Assembly: GCF_026230105.1 (NCBI RefSeq)
Contig: NC_079486.1
Span: forward strand, 8,556,001-8,620,000
DNA length: 64,000 bases
From: Diorhabda sublineata
Taxonomy: Eukaryota; Arthropoda; Insecta; Coleoptera; Chrysomelidae
Reading direction: 5' to 3'
In this document: one piece after another, positions 44,005-56,817 of the stretch
Position numbering within the stretch: position 1 is the stretch's first letter
How the letters are laid out: each line of letters starts with the position of its first letter
Translations under genes and position numbers: made by a program
Notes under the pieces: model-generated
The model's database searches: none
Seen by the model: the letters and a program-made list of their open reading frames with translations, nothing else
Told to the model about the DNA's origin: nothing

Positions 44005-44610
44005 CAAAGACCATTTTAACCACGGAAAGTCTATTAGAAGAGCAATCACAAAGTGAATGTAGTGGAAAAGCCAGTCCTTCATCAAGTGGATTTGAGGATA
44101 ACTTTGTGAATGAAGAGGTAAGATGAAAATACCAATTTTTAATATAATAATTTCTAAATTTGTCTGTAGGAAAATGTTGCATCTGGTGATCTGATAGAAA
44201 AAACCAATCGCGATCAAGTAGAATATACGGATACAGAAAAAAAATAGCAGAATAAATAATAAATGAAATTAGTGATTCAAGAACTACTGAGAATATTTAC
44301 AATACTCCATCTATTAGTATAACAACCAATAATATGAGTAGTTCAATTGAATCTTCGCCAAATTGGACATTGATCTCTGATTCTTCACATTCGCAACCAG
44401 ATTTTGAGAAATTAGGATAATACAATTGGATTATCTATGGAAACTCTAGTTCGAAATACACTTTGATTAGATAATGTTCGCCAAAAGCTCCAGGATTAGA
44501 ATGTTCTATGACTTTGTTCAATAACCGTCGATGAGATCCGGGTATTTAAATTTCCATAGATAGTGAATATTCATATCATTAAATTTGTAATTTGGATTGT
44601 AAATAAAGTG
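44005..44610 (+). pseudogene. 3' end of an unidentified gene (two exons)
   Basis: Exon 1 (to about 44,116) reads TTESLLEEQSQSECSGKASP and SSGFEDNFVNEE, ending at a GTAAGA donor. After a 53-bp intron-like gap (TTTGTCTGTAG acceptor) exon 2 reads ENVASGDLIEKTNRDQVEYT. One in-frame TAA near 44,253 follows, then NTPSISITTNNMSSSIESSP and NWTLISDSSHSQPDFEKLG to a stop near 44,418. AATAAA at about 44,602 may be its poly(A) signal. Ser/Asn-rich, no domain recognised. Confidence 0.4.
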
Positions 44611-44611
44611 A

Positions 44612-44760
44612 ATTTGACTTATATTTTGGATTGATTGATGTCTTATACCTTTTTATTTTCAAACTAAAACTATTTAGATGATGTTTCTATTTGCCATTGA
44701 ATAGTAGAATTTTTCAGAAAATGGGAAAGTTTTGAAATTAAGAAAAGTTACTTCACACAC
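44612..44760 (-). repeat. Inverted copy of the 22.64-22.80 kb sequence
   Basis: Its reverse complement matches 22,640-22,800 (and 56,340-56,495, 61,310-61,465) at roughly nine of ten bases, e.g. AAACATCATCTAAATAGTTT and TATAAGACATCAATCAAT. Confidence 0.75.
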
Positions 44761-44839
44761 TGACGCTAAATATTCATAGGTTTCTTCAAGATTTTTGCCA
44801 ACAAAAACCGTTTCGCAGATTGCACCTCAATTAAGCTTA

Positions 44840-44973
44840 TTCCAATTATTAAATGGTGGTTTCATGTTGTGTCCAAAACGTATTATATAGAAGATGAAAT
44901 TATAGATGCAACTGGGAGTTGTTTCGGCCAAGGGAATTTCACAGTATATCTAGCTTCAGAATTTGCGCCGAAG
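44840..44973 (+). other. Unidentified exon-like frame ending at a donor
   Basis: Plus-strand KTYYIEDEIIDATGSCFGQG followed by NFTVYLASEFAPK is open and ends at GAA/GTAAAT near 44,973, immediately where duplication copy 2 begins. In copy 1 the matching place would fall in the N gap. Looks like real coding sequence; family not recognised. Confidence 0.35.
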
Positions 44974-45097
44974 TAAATCGAATCGAAAAGTGGAATAGTT
45001 AAGAAAGTCCATACCAGAATTTCCAAGATTTAACTTCTTGTAGTATACAGCAACTGTCTATATCTCCGATTGAATTGAACCAGGTAAATATAGTTCA

Positions 45098-45257
45098 AAG
45101 TCACTGTGTAAAACAAGGTGTATAGAAATGCTCCAAGCTGTGTTGACCTTAATGAAACAACTTCCTGCACTCCCCGCTCTTCTAGAAGCTCTTGATAGTT
45201 CAACTGAAGGTAGAGGAAGTAATGAATGTGCTTTCCTGCTCTCTAGTCTCTCGTAAA
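45098..45257 (+). other. Unidentified exon-like frame, copy 2
   Basis: Same as the frame at 11,398-11,526 (MLQAVLTLMKQLPALPALLE), unchanged in sequence. Confidence 0.3.
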
Positions 45258-46190
45258 AGTTTTCATTCAGTGTCTTAGTTCTGTCTGAGACACTTGGAAT
45301 AACTTTACCTTCAACTCCAAGCGGAGTACATGGATGTGCACATAGCTTCTCAACTCAGATACAGAAAATTCTTTTATACGTTACATCTACAACTTTTCTT
45401 GAAATAGGGTGTCCAGTAAAAATTAAAAATCAAGTACTAGTCTCCTCTCGATTTTTCCAGGTTGGTTTTTACATTTTCCCAGTCGAAATTTCGTTAATTT
45501 ACTATCACCCTTCTATTATGATGAATATTAATTTTAGAAAATACAAGTATAATACAACAACCAAATTTTTTTAGTTTAAATAATTCTTCGCTCACTGCTG
45601 TTTTTGAGAGTCTCCAAAAATTTTCTATCTATTCTTTTTATGATACGCAACAATATTCTACCCTAAATGTTGAAATTCTTTGATTTGTGCATCGAAATTA
45701 CGCGAAAAAAATTGCTATTTTCAAGTTGTTTTATTGGAATTTATTGAAAAATAAATAAAATTGATTGACTTGGACATAAGAAACATTCTCGGCTTGACAG
45801 TTGAACAATGAGTTTAGTCATATTTATGAAATTTTTGTGCCAAATGGAATTGGGCATCAAATTGACGGAAAGGGGCATAAACATGTTTGGCTCTGCGGTC
45901 AACGCTTTAAGACAATATAATTGAATTTTTCTTTGAAATTTAAGGAAAAGGCATGAAAATGATAAAATTTGGCATAATGATTTGCATAAAACTAATGGGA
46001 AAATAGGATTTTTTAACAAACTTTATTGAGAAAATTACAAATTTTTATCAAAAATTAGAACGGAAATTTGAATTCCAATAGAAAATTTTTTAAAAATCAC
46101 GACACCGCCATTCAAAAGTATCTTTCTGCTATTCTCCATATACTTCGACCTCCTTCTCTTCTTCATACTCCTCTACTTCTTATTCGTAGT

Positions 46191-46787
46191 CTTCGTTTGA
46201 TTGGATTGCACTGTGACAAATTGACAAGTGTAAAAGGAGCATTAAGAAAACAAATGGCAATACCAATACTGACAACTCCACATCAGATAATACTTCGAAT
46301 GGCTAATGAAGATGCTAATAGAAAACAAAATGGGGAAAGTGAATCGAATAATAGAGGTAAATATATAAATACAATAAATATATGTAAAAACTTGATTGGT
46401 TGATTGTACAATGAATCGAAACTGAGGTCATTCAGACAGCTGACGAAAATTTGTTGATTGAACATATTACAAAAGTAAAAGTCCTTAAAAGATACTATGA
46501 AGATAAGAAGAATATTCACATTGAGAAATCCAAGACATGTACTACTATTACCACACTTACTATTACACTGTCTGACGCCTGTTTCGATGTTCTCCGTTAG
46601 TCTCTATTGTTTTGTACAAAACAAAAAAATATTACCGAGTATAATTTCATTTAAGATAGTCAGTTGATTGAATTAGTAAACTCATTCTGGCATTGAACAA
46701 AATATGTACTTTAATCCATTTGGACTATTTCTTGAAAGAAAGACTACTATTACTCAGATTGAATTAGAACAACTTCCAAATTCAGTG
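46191..46787 (+). pseudogene. 'R1' gene fragment, copy 2
   Basis: Copy of 12,462-13,072 with a 14-bp deletion in the first intron-like gap (near 46,393) and one change in exon b (CFDVL for CLDVL). Splice boundaries are unchanged. Confidence 0.4.
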
Positions 46788-47929
46788 GTAAGTTCAATAA
46801 TTACTCATCTTTTACTGGATACTGTGGACAATTTGAATCTTGGTATCTCTTAAATAAATCCCAACAAATCATATGATTTTATATAAAACCCCGTAGTTAT
46901 GAAAAAACTACTTTCGAGTAGATAAACTCAAATATTTGAGATCACTAAAATCCTTTTCGTAGAAAATATGTATTGTTTTAATTTTTGTTTCCGCTCTAAC
47001 TCCTTCATCATTTCCAAGTCGAACAACATTACTAACTAATTAAACAATACGATAGGATCGGGAAATATAAAAAGCTTTTCTTAGATGATGAGATGTTTAA
47101 AAAATGTTTTTAAAGAATTTGAATTTTATCTGTCCCCACTTTCATGAATAAATTCAAGGCATTTTTTTTGTAAATTAGTTTTTCCTTGTCTTTGCAAATT
47201 GAAGTACCCAATAGGTCCATGTATTCATGTTTGTTTCCTGTTTGTATTTTTTATTGGAACCTCAATATCAGTGACATTATTAGAACATTTTTCTTATTGG
47301 TTATAAGAGAGTCTCACTCTTGGAAGCACTTACAGTTTCGGATGATTGTAATAATTCAATTTAGGAAAATTTAGATGAAGCGTCTCTTTCATGCATTGTT
47401 GTAAAATACAGAATATTCAATAAATATGCACGAATATGATTTACACAAGCTAAATGCTTTTAAGACGTTGGCAATATCTAATACTAATGAATGAATCACC
47501 TCTTCCCAAATAGTAATTAAAAAGCCAGATCGATGACTCCATCACTTTTTGATTTTCCCACCTGCCAACTGAAACGGCAACACTGTACATGTCAAAATAC
47601 AGTGTTGCTTTATTACTATATCTATACACCAAAAAATTGCTAACAATAATTTATTCAAACTGCTTAAGTTATTTAAACAACTTTTTTTATAAACATTAAA
47701 TATATTGATTAAATCTGAATTAACTAACTGTCAAAAAAGACCTCTCGCGTGAAGAACAGCAATGCCACGGAGGTAAACGTATCAATAGTTTTGGAGCTCA
47801 ACAAGATTTGAAATTTTTATAAAAAAATTCATGTATATCTTATATGAATGAATAATCTACATACCTTCAATTTCAAACACATATATAAACATTTTTCTTC
47901 AAAACAATTAGAAAACACAATTAAGATTT

Positions 47930-48268
47930 TTATTTCAACAAAGGGTTTGTGATAACCTTTTCAGAATGTAAATAAATGATTCTGTTAATGTAAAACGGTC
48001 GGTTAAACTTACATTCTGGTCCACATTTCTTAGAAGCACATTTTAAGCATTCTCCAAAGCAACCATGGCATCTTAAATTCAAGCAGTTACAAAGATCCAT
48101 TTCTGATTTATTTTCATAAGATGTTGACGGCATTGCTGCATCAAACGGGATTGATGTTCTTCGTGGAAGAATATCGTTATTTTTCTTCAATTTGTACACT
48201 ACTTGCGGAACCACATCGAAATGGTTTTTTTCATTTACTTCAATCTGTGACTTATACTGATTCATCAT
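47930..48268 (-). pseudogene. ARL14EP-like domain, left arm, copy 2
   Basis: Identical 112-codon frame to 14,215-14,553, including the missing seven codons. Confidence 0.55.
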
Positions 48269-48274
48269 TCATTT

Positions 48275-49674
48275 ATATCAGTTTGTGGATAATTTTGACT
48301 GGATGCTGTAGGTCTGACGGATTTAAATCGGATTAATCTTTTTCTTGAAAGCATCTTGTAAGATTTTCAGTTTGTGGTTTTGTTGTAAGTGGGTGTAGAT
48401 ATGGAGGGCTAACGTTTTAATGCAGTTCTCTGACTCCTCTGGATAATAGCGGGATTGCGGAATTATACCGAGGAATCTTAACTAGACATAATACGGTATT
48501 AAATTGGATTTATGTTCCTAGTTGAAGGTTATCGTTGTATTTCCCAATCTGCACAATAGTCTTTTCTCTATGAATGTTGTTAGACTGGTAGCTTCGAATC
48601 GAAATGGTTTTTCTTCATTTATTTCAGTTGCTGTCTCATTTTTACACGATTTTTGTAAACTTGTGGTTTAACAGTAAACCTCAATGTTGTCAAATATTTA
48701 TTTATAAATCGTAATATAATTAAAATCATTATGATCTGGCTTCAGTTCTCACTAAATTTGGTTAATGGGCAATATTTTCCACAATTAATCTAAACAAAAA
48801 TAATTTCAAGACCAAGAAAATAATTTTGTTTTCGGGCAAAAAGTTATGTTAAATTTGGGGTTAATAAGCCGGGTACTTCTTGGCAGTGTTTAGGTTCAAC
48901 ATCTGAAAGGTATTTATTGTCTGTTGGAAAAATGTTGTTAATGCATACTTATTGCAGATTTTGTAGTTTACATCAGTCTGAAAGATTCGATTCATCCAAA
49001 TTTTTAGAAATTTAATTATTTCACTCACCTGAAACTTCTTCTTCTGCTTCTGAAAGTATGAATAACTCTTGTAACCAACAAGAAAAATGTTCTTATAATG
49101 TTATTGGTATCAAGGTTCCAACAAAATTAGAAACTTTGCAGGAAATCTCAGAAGTTCTGATTTTGATACACTGATGAAGGCCAAGAGAAAATATGAGTAT
49201 TCTGAAAAATAGAGTGGTTCTTCAAAGAAAATCTCTCTTCAAATTAAATTCGAAATCTGTGAAAAAATAGGTTTTAAGGAAATTATTGATAAATTTGCCA
49301 CTCAGAAAGCAAGAAAGATTATTTTATAATTAGGTGATTATAATGATTAGGTACCTAGTCTGTAAACTGTAGAACAACTGATTGATATACATACTTTTCG
49401 TTGAGTATTGAGTTGGTACTTTTTTATGCAAAGGTGATAATATTGTATGTTTTTTATTTTGATAAAGTATTTTGTTGATATTATATAAGCTGGCCAAAAA
49501 AATAATGTTTTCAAATTTTATTTGCATTTTTACTCATGAATCACTTCTTCACAACGATTGTGATGTAGTAATATGATAAAAATACGTGACTATCTGATGT
49601 ATTTTTCCCTAAAAACTCAAAAATAATAAAAACTGCAGCATAACAATAAATTTAAAGGCATTTGACCTTGAACA
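48275..49674. other. Spacer of inverted repeat, copy 2
   Basis: Matches 14,560-15,959. Contains the same unidentified coding-like remnant at 49,015-49,327; no intact gene. Confidence 0.45.
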
Positions 49675-49875
49675 GAAAAAGAATTTAGCCAGCGGCGGTT
49701 GATAATACAGTGAAGATTGTAAATTTCATTAAGTCGCAGCCTAAGCAATACCGACTTCTTGCCATTCTGTGCGATGAAATGAGTGAAAGTGCTGTCAAGA
49801 TTGTTTGGGCTTGTTCATGAAATATGATTGTTTTTGTTGTAAAATTACGCGATGGGGCATAATTTTATCTTCTTT
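49675..49875 (+). pseudogene. hAT fragment, copy 2
   Basis: Copy of 15,960-16,160 with the same internal deletion. Confidence 0.6.
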
Positions 49876-50334
49876 ATTTCCTTATTTCTTGTTCTTTCTT
49901 TCTTCATTTTACACTTTTGACTTTTCTGTTTCTTGTTTTTTGTTTTCAGCATCATTTTCCTAATCATGGCTCTTCTTCACATTACTTTCAAATTGTTTTT
50001 GACTACTGCTTTCCTCATAATAATATTATAAGTCAAAATATATATTATTCTAGTATCCTATTCTGTAGAGTTTTGTAAGTAACTAATTTAACCATATGAC
50101 TGGAATGGGGAAATATAAAAAGCTTTACTAAAAATTGAAACTAAGACTAATATATCACTTGAACAATATCTAAACACTCAAAAATATTTCACTCCAACAA
50201 ATCTATTCAAAATGCTTTTTTAGTATTTAGTAAACAAAGGCAGCCATTTTGCTTAGCTTATATATTTTCATAAACTTTTTCATCAAAATTAGTTTCTTGT
50301 TCTTGAAAATATTTTTATTTAGGAAAATAACGAT

Positions 50335-50965
50335 AAACCTCCAAGGAAAAAATCATGTCTAGTTAAGACGTATCAGTATAATTCCGCAATACCGTCAATA
50401 TCCAGTGGAGTCAGAGCACTGAATGAAAACGTTAGCCCTCCAAAAAAGAAGTAAGATTTGATCTCGAAAATATATGTATATTCACTTACAACAAAACCAC
50501 AAACTGAAAAATCTTACAAGATGCTTTCAAGAAAAACATTAATCCGATTTAAATCCTTCAGACCTACAGCATCCAGTCAAAATTCTCCACAAACTGATAT
50601 AAATAGAGAAAGATCATGGCGACTTGATTCCGCAAGTCTACCGACATCGAATCTGTATAAGATACCGATTGAAATAAATGAAGAAAACCATTTCGATATG
50701 GTTCCGCAAGCCTATTACCATTCAGAGACAGTAGTGTACAAATTGAAGAAAAATAACGATATTGCCGTCAACATCTTATGAAAATAAATCAAAAATGGGT
50801 CTTTGTAACTGCTTGAATTTAAGATGCCATGGTTGCTTTGGAGAATGCTTAAAATGTGCTTCTAAGAAATGTGGACCAGAATGTAAGTTTAACCGACCGT
50901 TTTACATTAACAGAATCATTTATTTACATTCTGAAAAGGTTATCACAAACCCTTTGGTGAAATAA
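50335..50965 (+). pseudogene. ARL14EP-like gene fragment, right arm, copy 2
   Basis: Copy of 16,620-17,250 with the same 38-bp frame-shifting deletion before the Cys-rich domain. Confidence 0.55.
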
Positions 50966-51444
50966 AAATCTTAATTGTGTTTTTTAATTGTTTTGAAGAA
51001 AAATGTTTATATATGTGTTTGAAATTGAAGGTATGTAGATTATTCATTCATATAAGATATACATGAATTTTTTTATAAAAATTTCAAACCTCGTTGAGCT
51101 CCAAAACTATTGATACGTTTACCTCCGTGTCCTTGCTGTTAATAAAAAAAGTTGTTTAAATAACTTAAGCAGATTGAATAAATTATTGTTAGTAATTTTT
51201 TCTTGTATAGATATAGTAATAATAGTAATAAAACAACACTGCCTATTGACATTTGCAGTGTTGCCGTTTCAGTTGGGAGGCGGGAAATTCAAACAAGAAA
51301 AGCCTTTTACATTAGCCTACAGAATGTTGTTATTGAGTAGAGAGTGAGTTTACTAATTCAATCAACTGATGATCTTGAATCAAATTATACTCGGTAATAT
51401 TTTTTTGTTATGTACAAAACACATAGAGACTAATGGAGAACATT

Positions 51445-51955
51445 GAAACAGGTGTCAGACAGTGTAAAAGTGAGTGTGGTAATAGTAGTACATGTCTTGG
51501 ATTTCTCAATGTGAATATTCTTCTAGTATCTTTAAAGGACTTTTACTTTTGTCAATTGTCCATTTAACAAATTTTGGGCAGCTGTGTGTATGTCCTCAGT
51601 GACGATTCATTGTACAATCAACCAATCAATATGTACATCATAAGTTTTTACATATATTTATTGTAATTAAATAATTACCTCTATTATTCAATTCACTTTC
51701 CCCATTTTGTATTCTATAAGCATCTTCATTAGCCATTCGAAAGTATTATCTGATGTGGAATTTTCAATATTGCCAATCATTTCCTTAATGCTTCTTTGAA
51801 ACTTCTTAATTTGTTACTGTGCAATCCAATCAAACGTTCTTTCCATAATTGCATCCATTCAGGTTTGAGTTTAATATTGTAGGTATCTTCGGTTCCATTT
51901 TCCATTTCTTCACACCTATACAATTCGAAATTATGTATGATTGTAACATTCAAGT
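51445..51955 (-). pseudogene. 'R1' gene fragment, right arm, copy 2
   Basis: Copy of 17,730-18,240; one substitution near 51,807 relative to copy 1 seen by eye. Confidence 0.45.
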
Positions 51956-51984
51956 TCAGTTCAAATGATAAGCATTCTCACCTC

Positions 51985-52427
51985 TTATTCGAACTTATTC
52001 TTAAAGTCACACTCACTAATGAAAACATCAATTTGTGGTGAGCAAAATAGACAAGCTACAATTGCATCATATCGCCTATTCATATTGACAGCTAGCTAAA
52101 AAAGGATCAGAGCACTCTTTAGGATAGAATCTGAAGATTCATTCACTGAAAAGAAAATAAAAAAATCGCTCAATTTCACAGTTACAGTTTTGAAAAAAAA
52201 CTTTTCACATCAACTTAATGAAAGTACTGAAGTTGCTTGCTAACTTGCTGACTTTTTGCTATTCTGTGTGATCAAATGGGAAGTGAGCAAAAAGCATTCC
52301 TGCTTCATTGTGAAGTACGGTGGGTCTCAAGAGGTAAAGTGCTGTCAAGATTGTTCAAGCTTCTTAAGGAAGTAATATTGTTTTTGTTGGAAAATCACAA
52401 TAGGTCAGAAATTTTTCTTTTTGATTT
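51985..52427 (+). pseudogene. hAT (ZBED/SCAND3-type) remnant, copy 2
   Basis: Copy of 18,270-18,712 including the HCEVRWVSRGKVLSRLF block. Confidence 0.75.
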
Positions 52428-52472
52428 CCTTATTTCCTGTTCCTTGTTCTCCTCAATATTATTTTACACTTC

Positions 52473-52808
52473 TCACTTTACTGTTATTTGTTCTTTGTTT
52501 TCAACATCATTTTCCTCATCGTGGCTCTTCTTCACATTACTTTCATCTTGTTTTTGACTTCTGGTTTCTTCATTATCTTTTAATATACTAGTTATTATTT
52601 TTATATCATGTATTTCAATTTTATTCCAGAGCCGATATCTTTTCGAGTATCTTCGCCAAATCCTCGCATCTGAGCCAAATACACTTAGATTTCTTAGTGT
52701 CCAAGGTTTACCCTCAATCCAATTTTCCATTAAGTTATGGGAAGTTTGCTGGAGTATAATCAAGAATAGTACCTCATTTTTTGTATATTCTTTCATTCGT
52801 TTACTCAT
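52473..52808 (-). other. Unidentified 111-codon frame, copy 2
   Basis: Identical in translation to 18,758-19,093. Confidence 0.35.
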
Positions 52809-54013
52809 ATATTCTCCATTATTTCCTATCTTACTTAATGAACTTTTGTATCAAATTTAGTTTCAACCATTTTTATGTATTCTATTATCCAGTCTGACAC
52901 TTAACGTTTGTGTTCCAGTGAAAATATTATAACATTCTGAAGAAAGCATTCATCAAAATGTTTGTTTCCAATACCTTTTACACTTATGTCACGTTTTGTA
53001 GATTTCATCATGCTTTGATCTTCTAGTTTTTTAAATGTGTACTCATCGCCTCTCATTGTGGTTATTATTATCACTTATGAATACAGATATATTGAATGTC
53101 ATTTCTCTTATAGATATAGCTGAAAAATTTTTGAGTGACCTTACCTTTTAATTGTTCTGTATCTCCTTCATACAGCTTAGACAATTTTTCAAATATTTCA
53201 TCATTTACCAGTACAGCTCATAATATGTGTTATGTATGTATGTACAAATGTATGTTTTTATATATTCATAATCATGAATACTACTCGGTACCTATGCGGT
53301 TTATAACCAAGTCCATAATTCTATATGCTTTTAAAGTTATTCCATTTATGTTACAGTTTCCAGAAAAGTTTTTTGTTCTAATGAATTTTCGTTTTTAGTT
53401 TCGTAATCCGAATTATTTATTTATACAGTGAAAAGTCTCGGACCTATAACTTGTTGTTTTTAGTATTATTAGAATAAAAATATCCTTTTTATTGTTATAA
53501 CTTAATATATAGACAGATATGCAATAACCTAAACTGTCTAATATCACTAGGAGCCAACTTCACAGCGTACTAGCATGTTGCCATTTTAACTTTCAACACA
53601 AAAAATATTCTATGCAACGTTGTAAAATATTATTTTTGTGATAATACGTTGTCTAACTCTAAAGAATATTCTTTATACAATGGTTATACTATTATTACTC
53701 ATATAGGTAAGACTCCTATATGGACAGTTGGTATTACATATATGTCTACATATTTTCATTTTATTTGTTTCAGATAGTTAAATCATCGTAATTATAGCGG
53801 TTTTATTTCGTGATGTACAACGCGAAAAATCGTTTTTTTCTTAAATATACGTAAAGATATCATCAATTGATGATTTCGATTGGTTAACGAGATAAACATT
53901 TCAAAGTGCTTAAATTTCAAAAGTCAACAATTGTCAAAAATATTTTTTTAAGTGAATGAAAGTAAGACGGTTAATAAGTGTTATTTGTATATTAAAATTG
54001 TAGAAGTTTTAAA
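52809..54013. other. Upstream region of CW-PWWP gene, copy 2
   Basis: Matches 19,094-20,317 except for a ~19-bp deletion near 53,658. The proximal 350 bases are nearly unchanged, so promoter content should be equal in both copies. Confidence 0.4.
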
Positions 54014-55448
54014 ATGCCGTCGACTTTGAGTAAAGAAACCAATTTGTATTACAAAAATTTGGTAGTGACAAAATTCAATAACTGGTTGAAAATGGTTAAG
54101 GAGAAGAAAAAACAAACTTATCAAAACCAAAACTCAACGGTATCGCTCCAAGCTCCAAAGGAGGAAAAAGATGCTAACGATACGAAGATTATCGTGACTC
54201 CTGCAGATAAGTTCGATGCATCACCACCAATGAACTGTAGCGACGCCAATTCCAAGGAAGTTCTAAACAGAAAAGATGCGAAAGAGGAGGAACATATGGA
54301 TTTTTTGAACGAGAGCTTCTACGAGAAAATGAGATTACTTCAAGAATTCAGAAACGTCGGTCTCTACGTGTATTGCGACTCTTGCGATAAGTATAGATAC
54401 CTGCCCGACGTGAAAGATCCCCTAGATCTACCTGACAAATGGTATTGTTGGATGAATCCAGATGGGAGGTATAATAGATGCGAAATCAAGGAACAATCGA
54501 TCGACGATAAAGAAAAGGAGCTGATGATATTTAATAAATATAACGCGGGTAGCATCGTCTGGGCGAAAATCGAAGGTTATCCATGGTGGCCGGCTATGGT
54601 GGAAGATGATCCGGAAATCGAGAATTATTTTTGCTTGAAAGATTCCTTAGAACCGGTAAGTCTAATATTTCTCTTGGTTACTTTCATTAGGTTAGTGTTG
54701 TAAGTACCATTTTTTTAGTTCATGTCACGTACATGTATACAGGGTATACAGGGTGATTTGTTTACTTATTCCAATATTTCATTTGGAGTGGAAATCGAAA
54801 TAAATTTCAAGTTACCTTAAATAGAGTGCGATTCTTTTTATCAACTGAAAATGGAGAGTGGGAAATTTGTAAACTAGTATACAGCTTTATTTTTTTTTAA
54901 TTTGTAAATTTTGATGGCCATATACAGGGTGATTAATCGACTTTTTTTCGTAATATATTTTGATAAAATTCTTGAAACGACACAAGGTATTGGATCTATG
55001 GAGTTAGTTACACTGTGTATTGAGGGATAACGATTATTTTCAGACGCACTACCACGTGACATTTTTCGATTCCGACGCGGTGACTAGATCTTGGGTGAAG
55101 GCCGAAAATTTGAAACCGTTCTTGAAAAATATCGACGATAACCTTGTGCTGAACGATAAATTCAATAAACTCAAACTCAGGATGGACGTAGCCGTCAAAC
55201 AGGCTAAAGAAGCCGTCGAAATGAAGCTGCTCGACAGACTGAAAAAGTACAGCTTCATATATAGATATGCGAAATCTTCGAGAAACACGAAGCGACAGAG
55301 ATACGCGAGTGAGGATGGCGGCGGTAAACAAAAGAAACGCGCGAACTTGGGTGATGAGACGGAATCTTCGGCGGAAGACTACGAAGAAGAAGAAGAAGAG
55401 GAGCAAGAAGTAGAGGAGGATGAAGAAGAGAAGGAGGATGAAATATGA
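54014..55448 (+). CDS. CW-type zinc finger and PWWP domain protein, ZCWPW1-like (copy 2)
   Basis: Exons 54,014-54,655 and 55,044-55,448 with the same splice sites encode the same 348-residue protein as copy 1. The three coding differences are all silent: 54,424 (Leu CTA for CTG), 54,613 (Pro CCG for CCT) and 55,319 (Gly GGC for GGA). CW zinc finger, PWWP domain, basic tract and Glu/Asp tail are therefore identical. The poly(A) signal is at 55,543. Intron and immediate flanks are also conserved, so both copies could be expressed if the duplication is real. Confidence 0.85.
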
Positions 55449-55549
55449 GGAGAATAGCAGAAAGATACTTTTGAGTGATGGTGTCGTGATTTGAAGGAAA
55501 AATGTTCGTTCTAATTTTTGATAAAAATTTGTTAATTTTCTCAATAAAG

Positions 55550-56513
55550 TTTGTTATAAAATCATTTTTTTTTTATTAATTTTATGCAAATCATTTTTTA
55601 TGCCTAATTTCAACAGTTTCAGCCTTATCCTTAAATAAAAAAATAAAATTCACATATAACAGGGGAAACAAATAGAGATTAGAGAAATTAGAGTAGTCTG
55701 GGATACAGTTCTCACTCACCTCATCAACATTACAGAAGGAGCTGTTATTATACCGATACTCAATCGGTTCATCCTATACATGCCTCTATGGTTGGTAATA
55801 GTTTGAATGACACTGCCCCGCTGGTATACTTTCGAAAGCAAATATGCTTAATATGGATCCAGCTTGAAAAAGTATGTGGGACACTCCAATCGGGTTTCGG
55901 AATAACCACCACAAGGGAGCCCAAGTCGATAGTGACAACAATTTCAAACTGCTCATACAATAAAGGAGTGAACAGTATAAAATAGAACAACAATGAAATT
56001 GTATTAAAACATACATATAAAATAAACGAAGTAAAGCTAAATCCTAAAATATACACAGATCTTCTTTGAAATAAACAAATTTAGTTCTGTTTAGAGGTTG
56101 AGTAAATACAAAAAGATTATTATTATCTTTGGAATTTACATAATCTAAATATAACTCATTAAATACAGGGTGATTTTATATTCGACCGACAATGCTTTAC
56201 CACAGAGAGATCTAAATAAATGATTCATTTTGATATAGGAATCTGAATCCTTACGTGGCCTAGTTGTTGAGACTGGAACATTTTTGTTTTAAATTGTCTG
56301 AATATTTTTAGTTGAAAAACTAATAACCTTTTATGGAACTAAAACGATCTTTCTTTTTTCTTAATTTCAAAAATTTCCCATTTTCTGAACAATTCTCTTG
56401 TTCATTGGCAAACAGAAACATCATCTAAATAGTTTTAGTTTGAAAATAACAAAGTATAAGACATCAATCAATACAAAATATAAGTCAAAGTTTTAAAATT
56501 TCTATACAAAATC
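55550..56513. other. Intergenic region before copia, copy 2
   Basis: Matches 21,860-22,817. From 55,918 to 56,513 it is the left part of the unit that is tandemly repeated at 60,894-61,490. No gene recognised. Confidence 0.45.
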
Positions 56514-56701
56514 TGTTGTAAAAAATTACTGAGCGTAACCCAGCAATTAAGTTGGCAAGGATGATTATGATGTCAAAAAAAAATGGTTACTTTTCAGATT
56601 CAAGTCATTTTGTGTAGTTTTACTTCTAATATAATAAAAGTATAGAAGAACCTGTATAAATTTCTTTTATTTATACTATAGAAGAAACGAATATTACAAC
56701 A
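56514..56701 (+). repeat. 5' LTR, copia copy 3
   Basis: 188 bp, TGTTG...CAACA; differs from 22,818-23,007 mainly in the A-run. Confidence 0.92.
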
Positions 56702-56817
56702 GATTATGGGCCCAGGCCAGATTTAATAAGCTTCAGTTAATTTCAAAGTAAAGTATAAAAGCTAACCTAAAAAATAAGGCGTGCCGGCTTGGCTTGTAAA
56801 GCAAATTAAAAGCAGAA

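Larger units (their letters stand above)
11245..44974. repeat. Large segmental duplication, copy 1
   Basis: From the first base after the gap this segment is matched base for base, with sparse differences, by sequence starting at 44,975. The offset is 33,730 at the start, 33,715 after a 14-bp indel near 12,665, 33,696 after an indel near 19,940, 33,734 after a 40-bp deletion at 24,089, 33,723 by 26.9 kb, and 34,702 after a tandem duplication present only in copy 2. The second copy begins exactly where this one ends, giving a head-to-tail arrangement. Because the left edge coincides with a gap, the true boundary is unknown. Confidence 0.85.
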
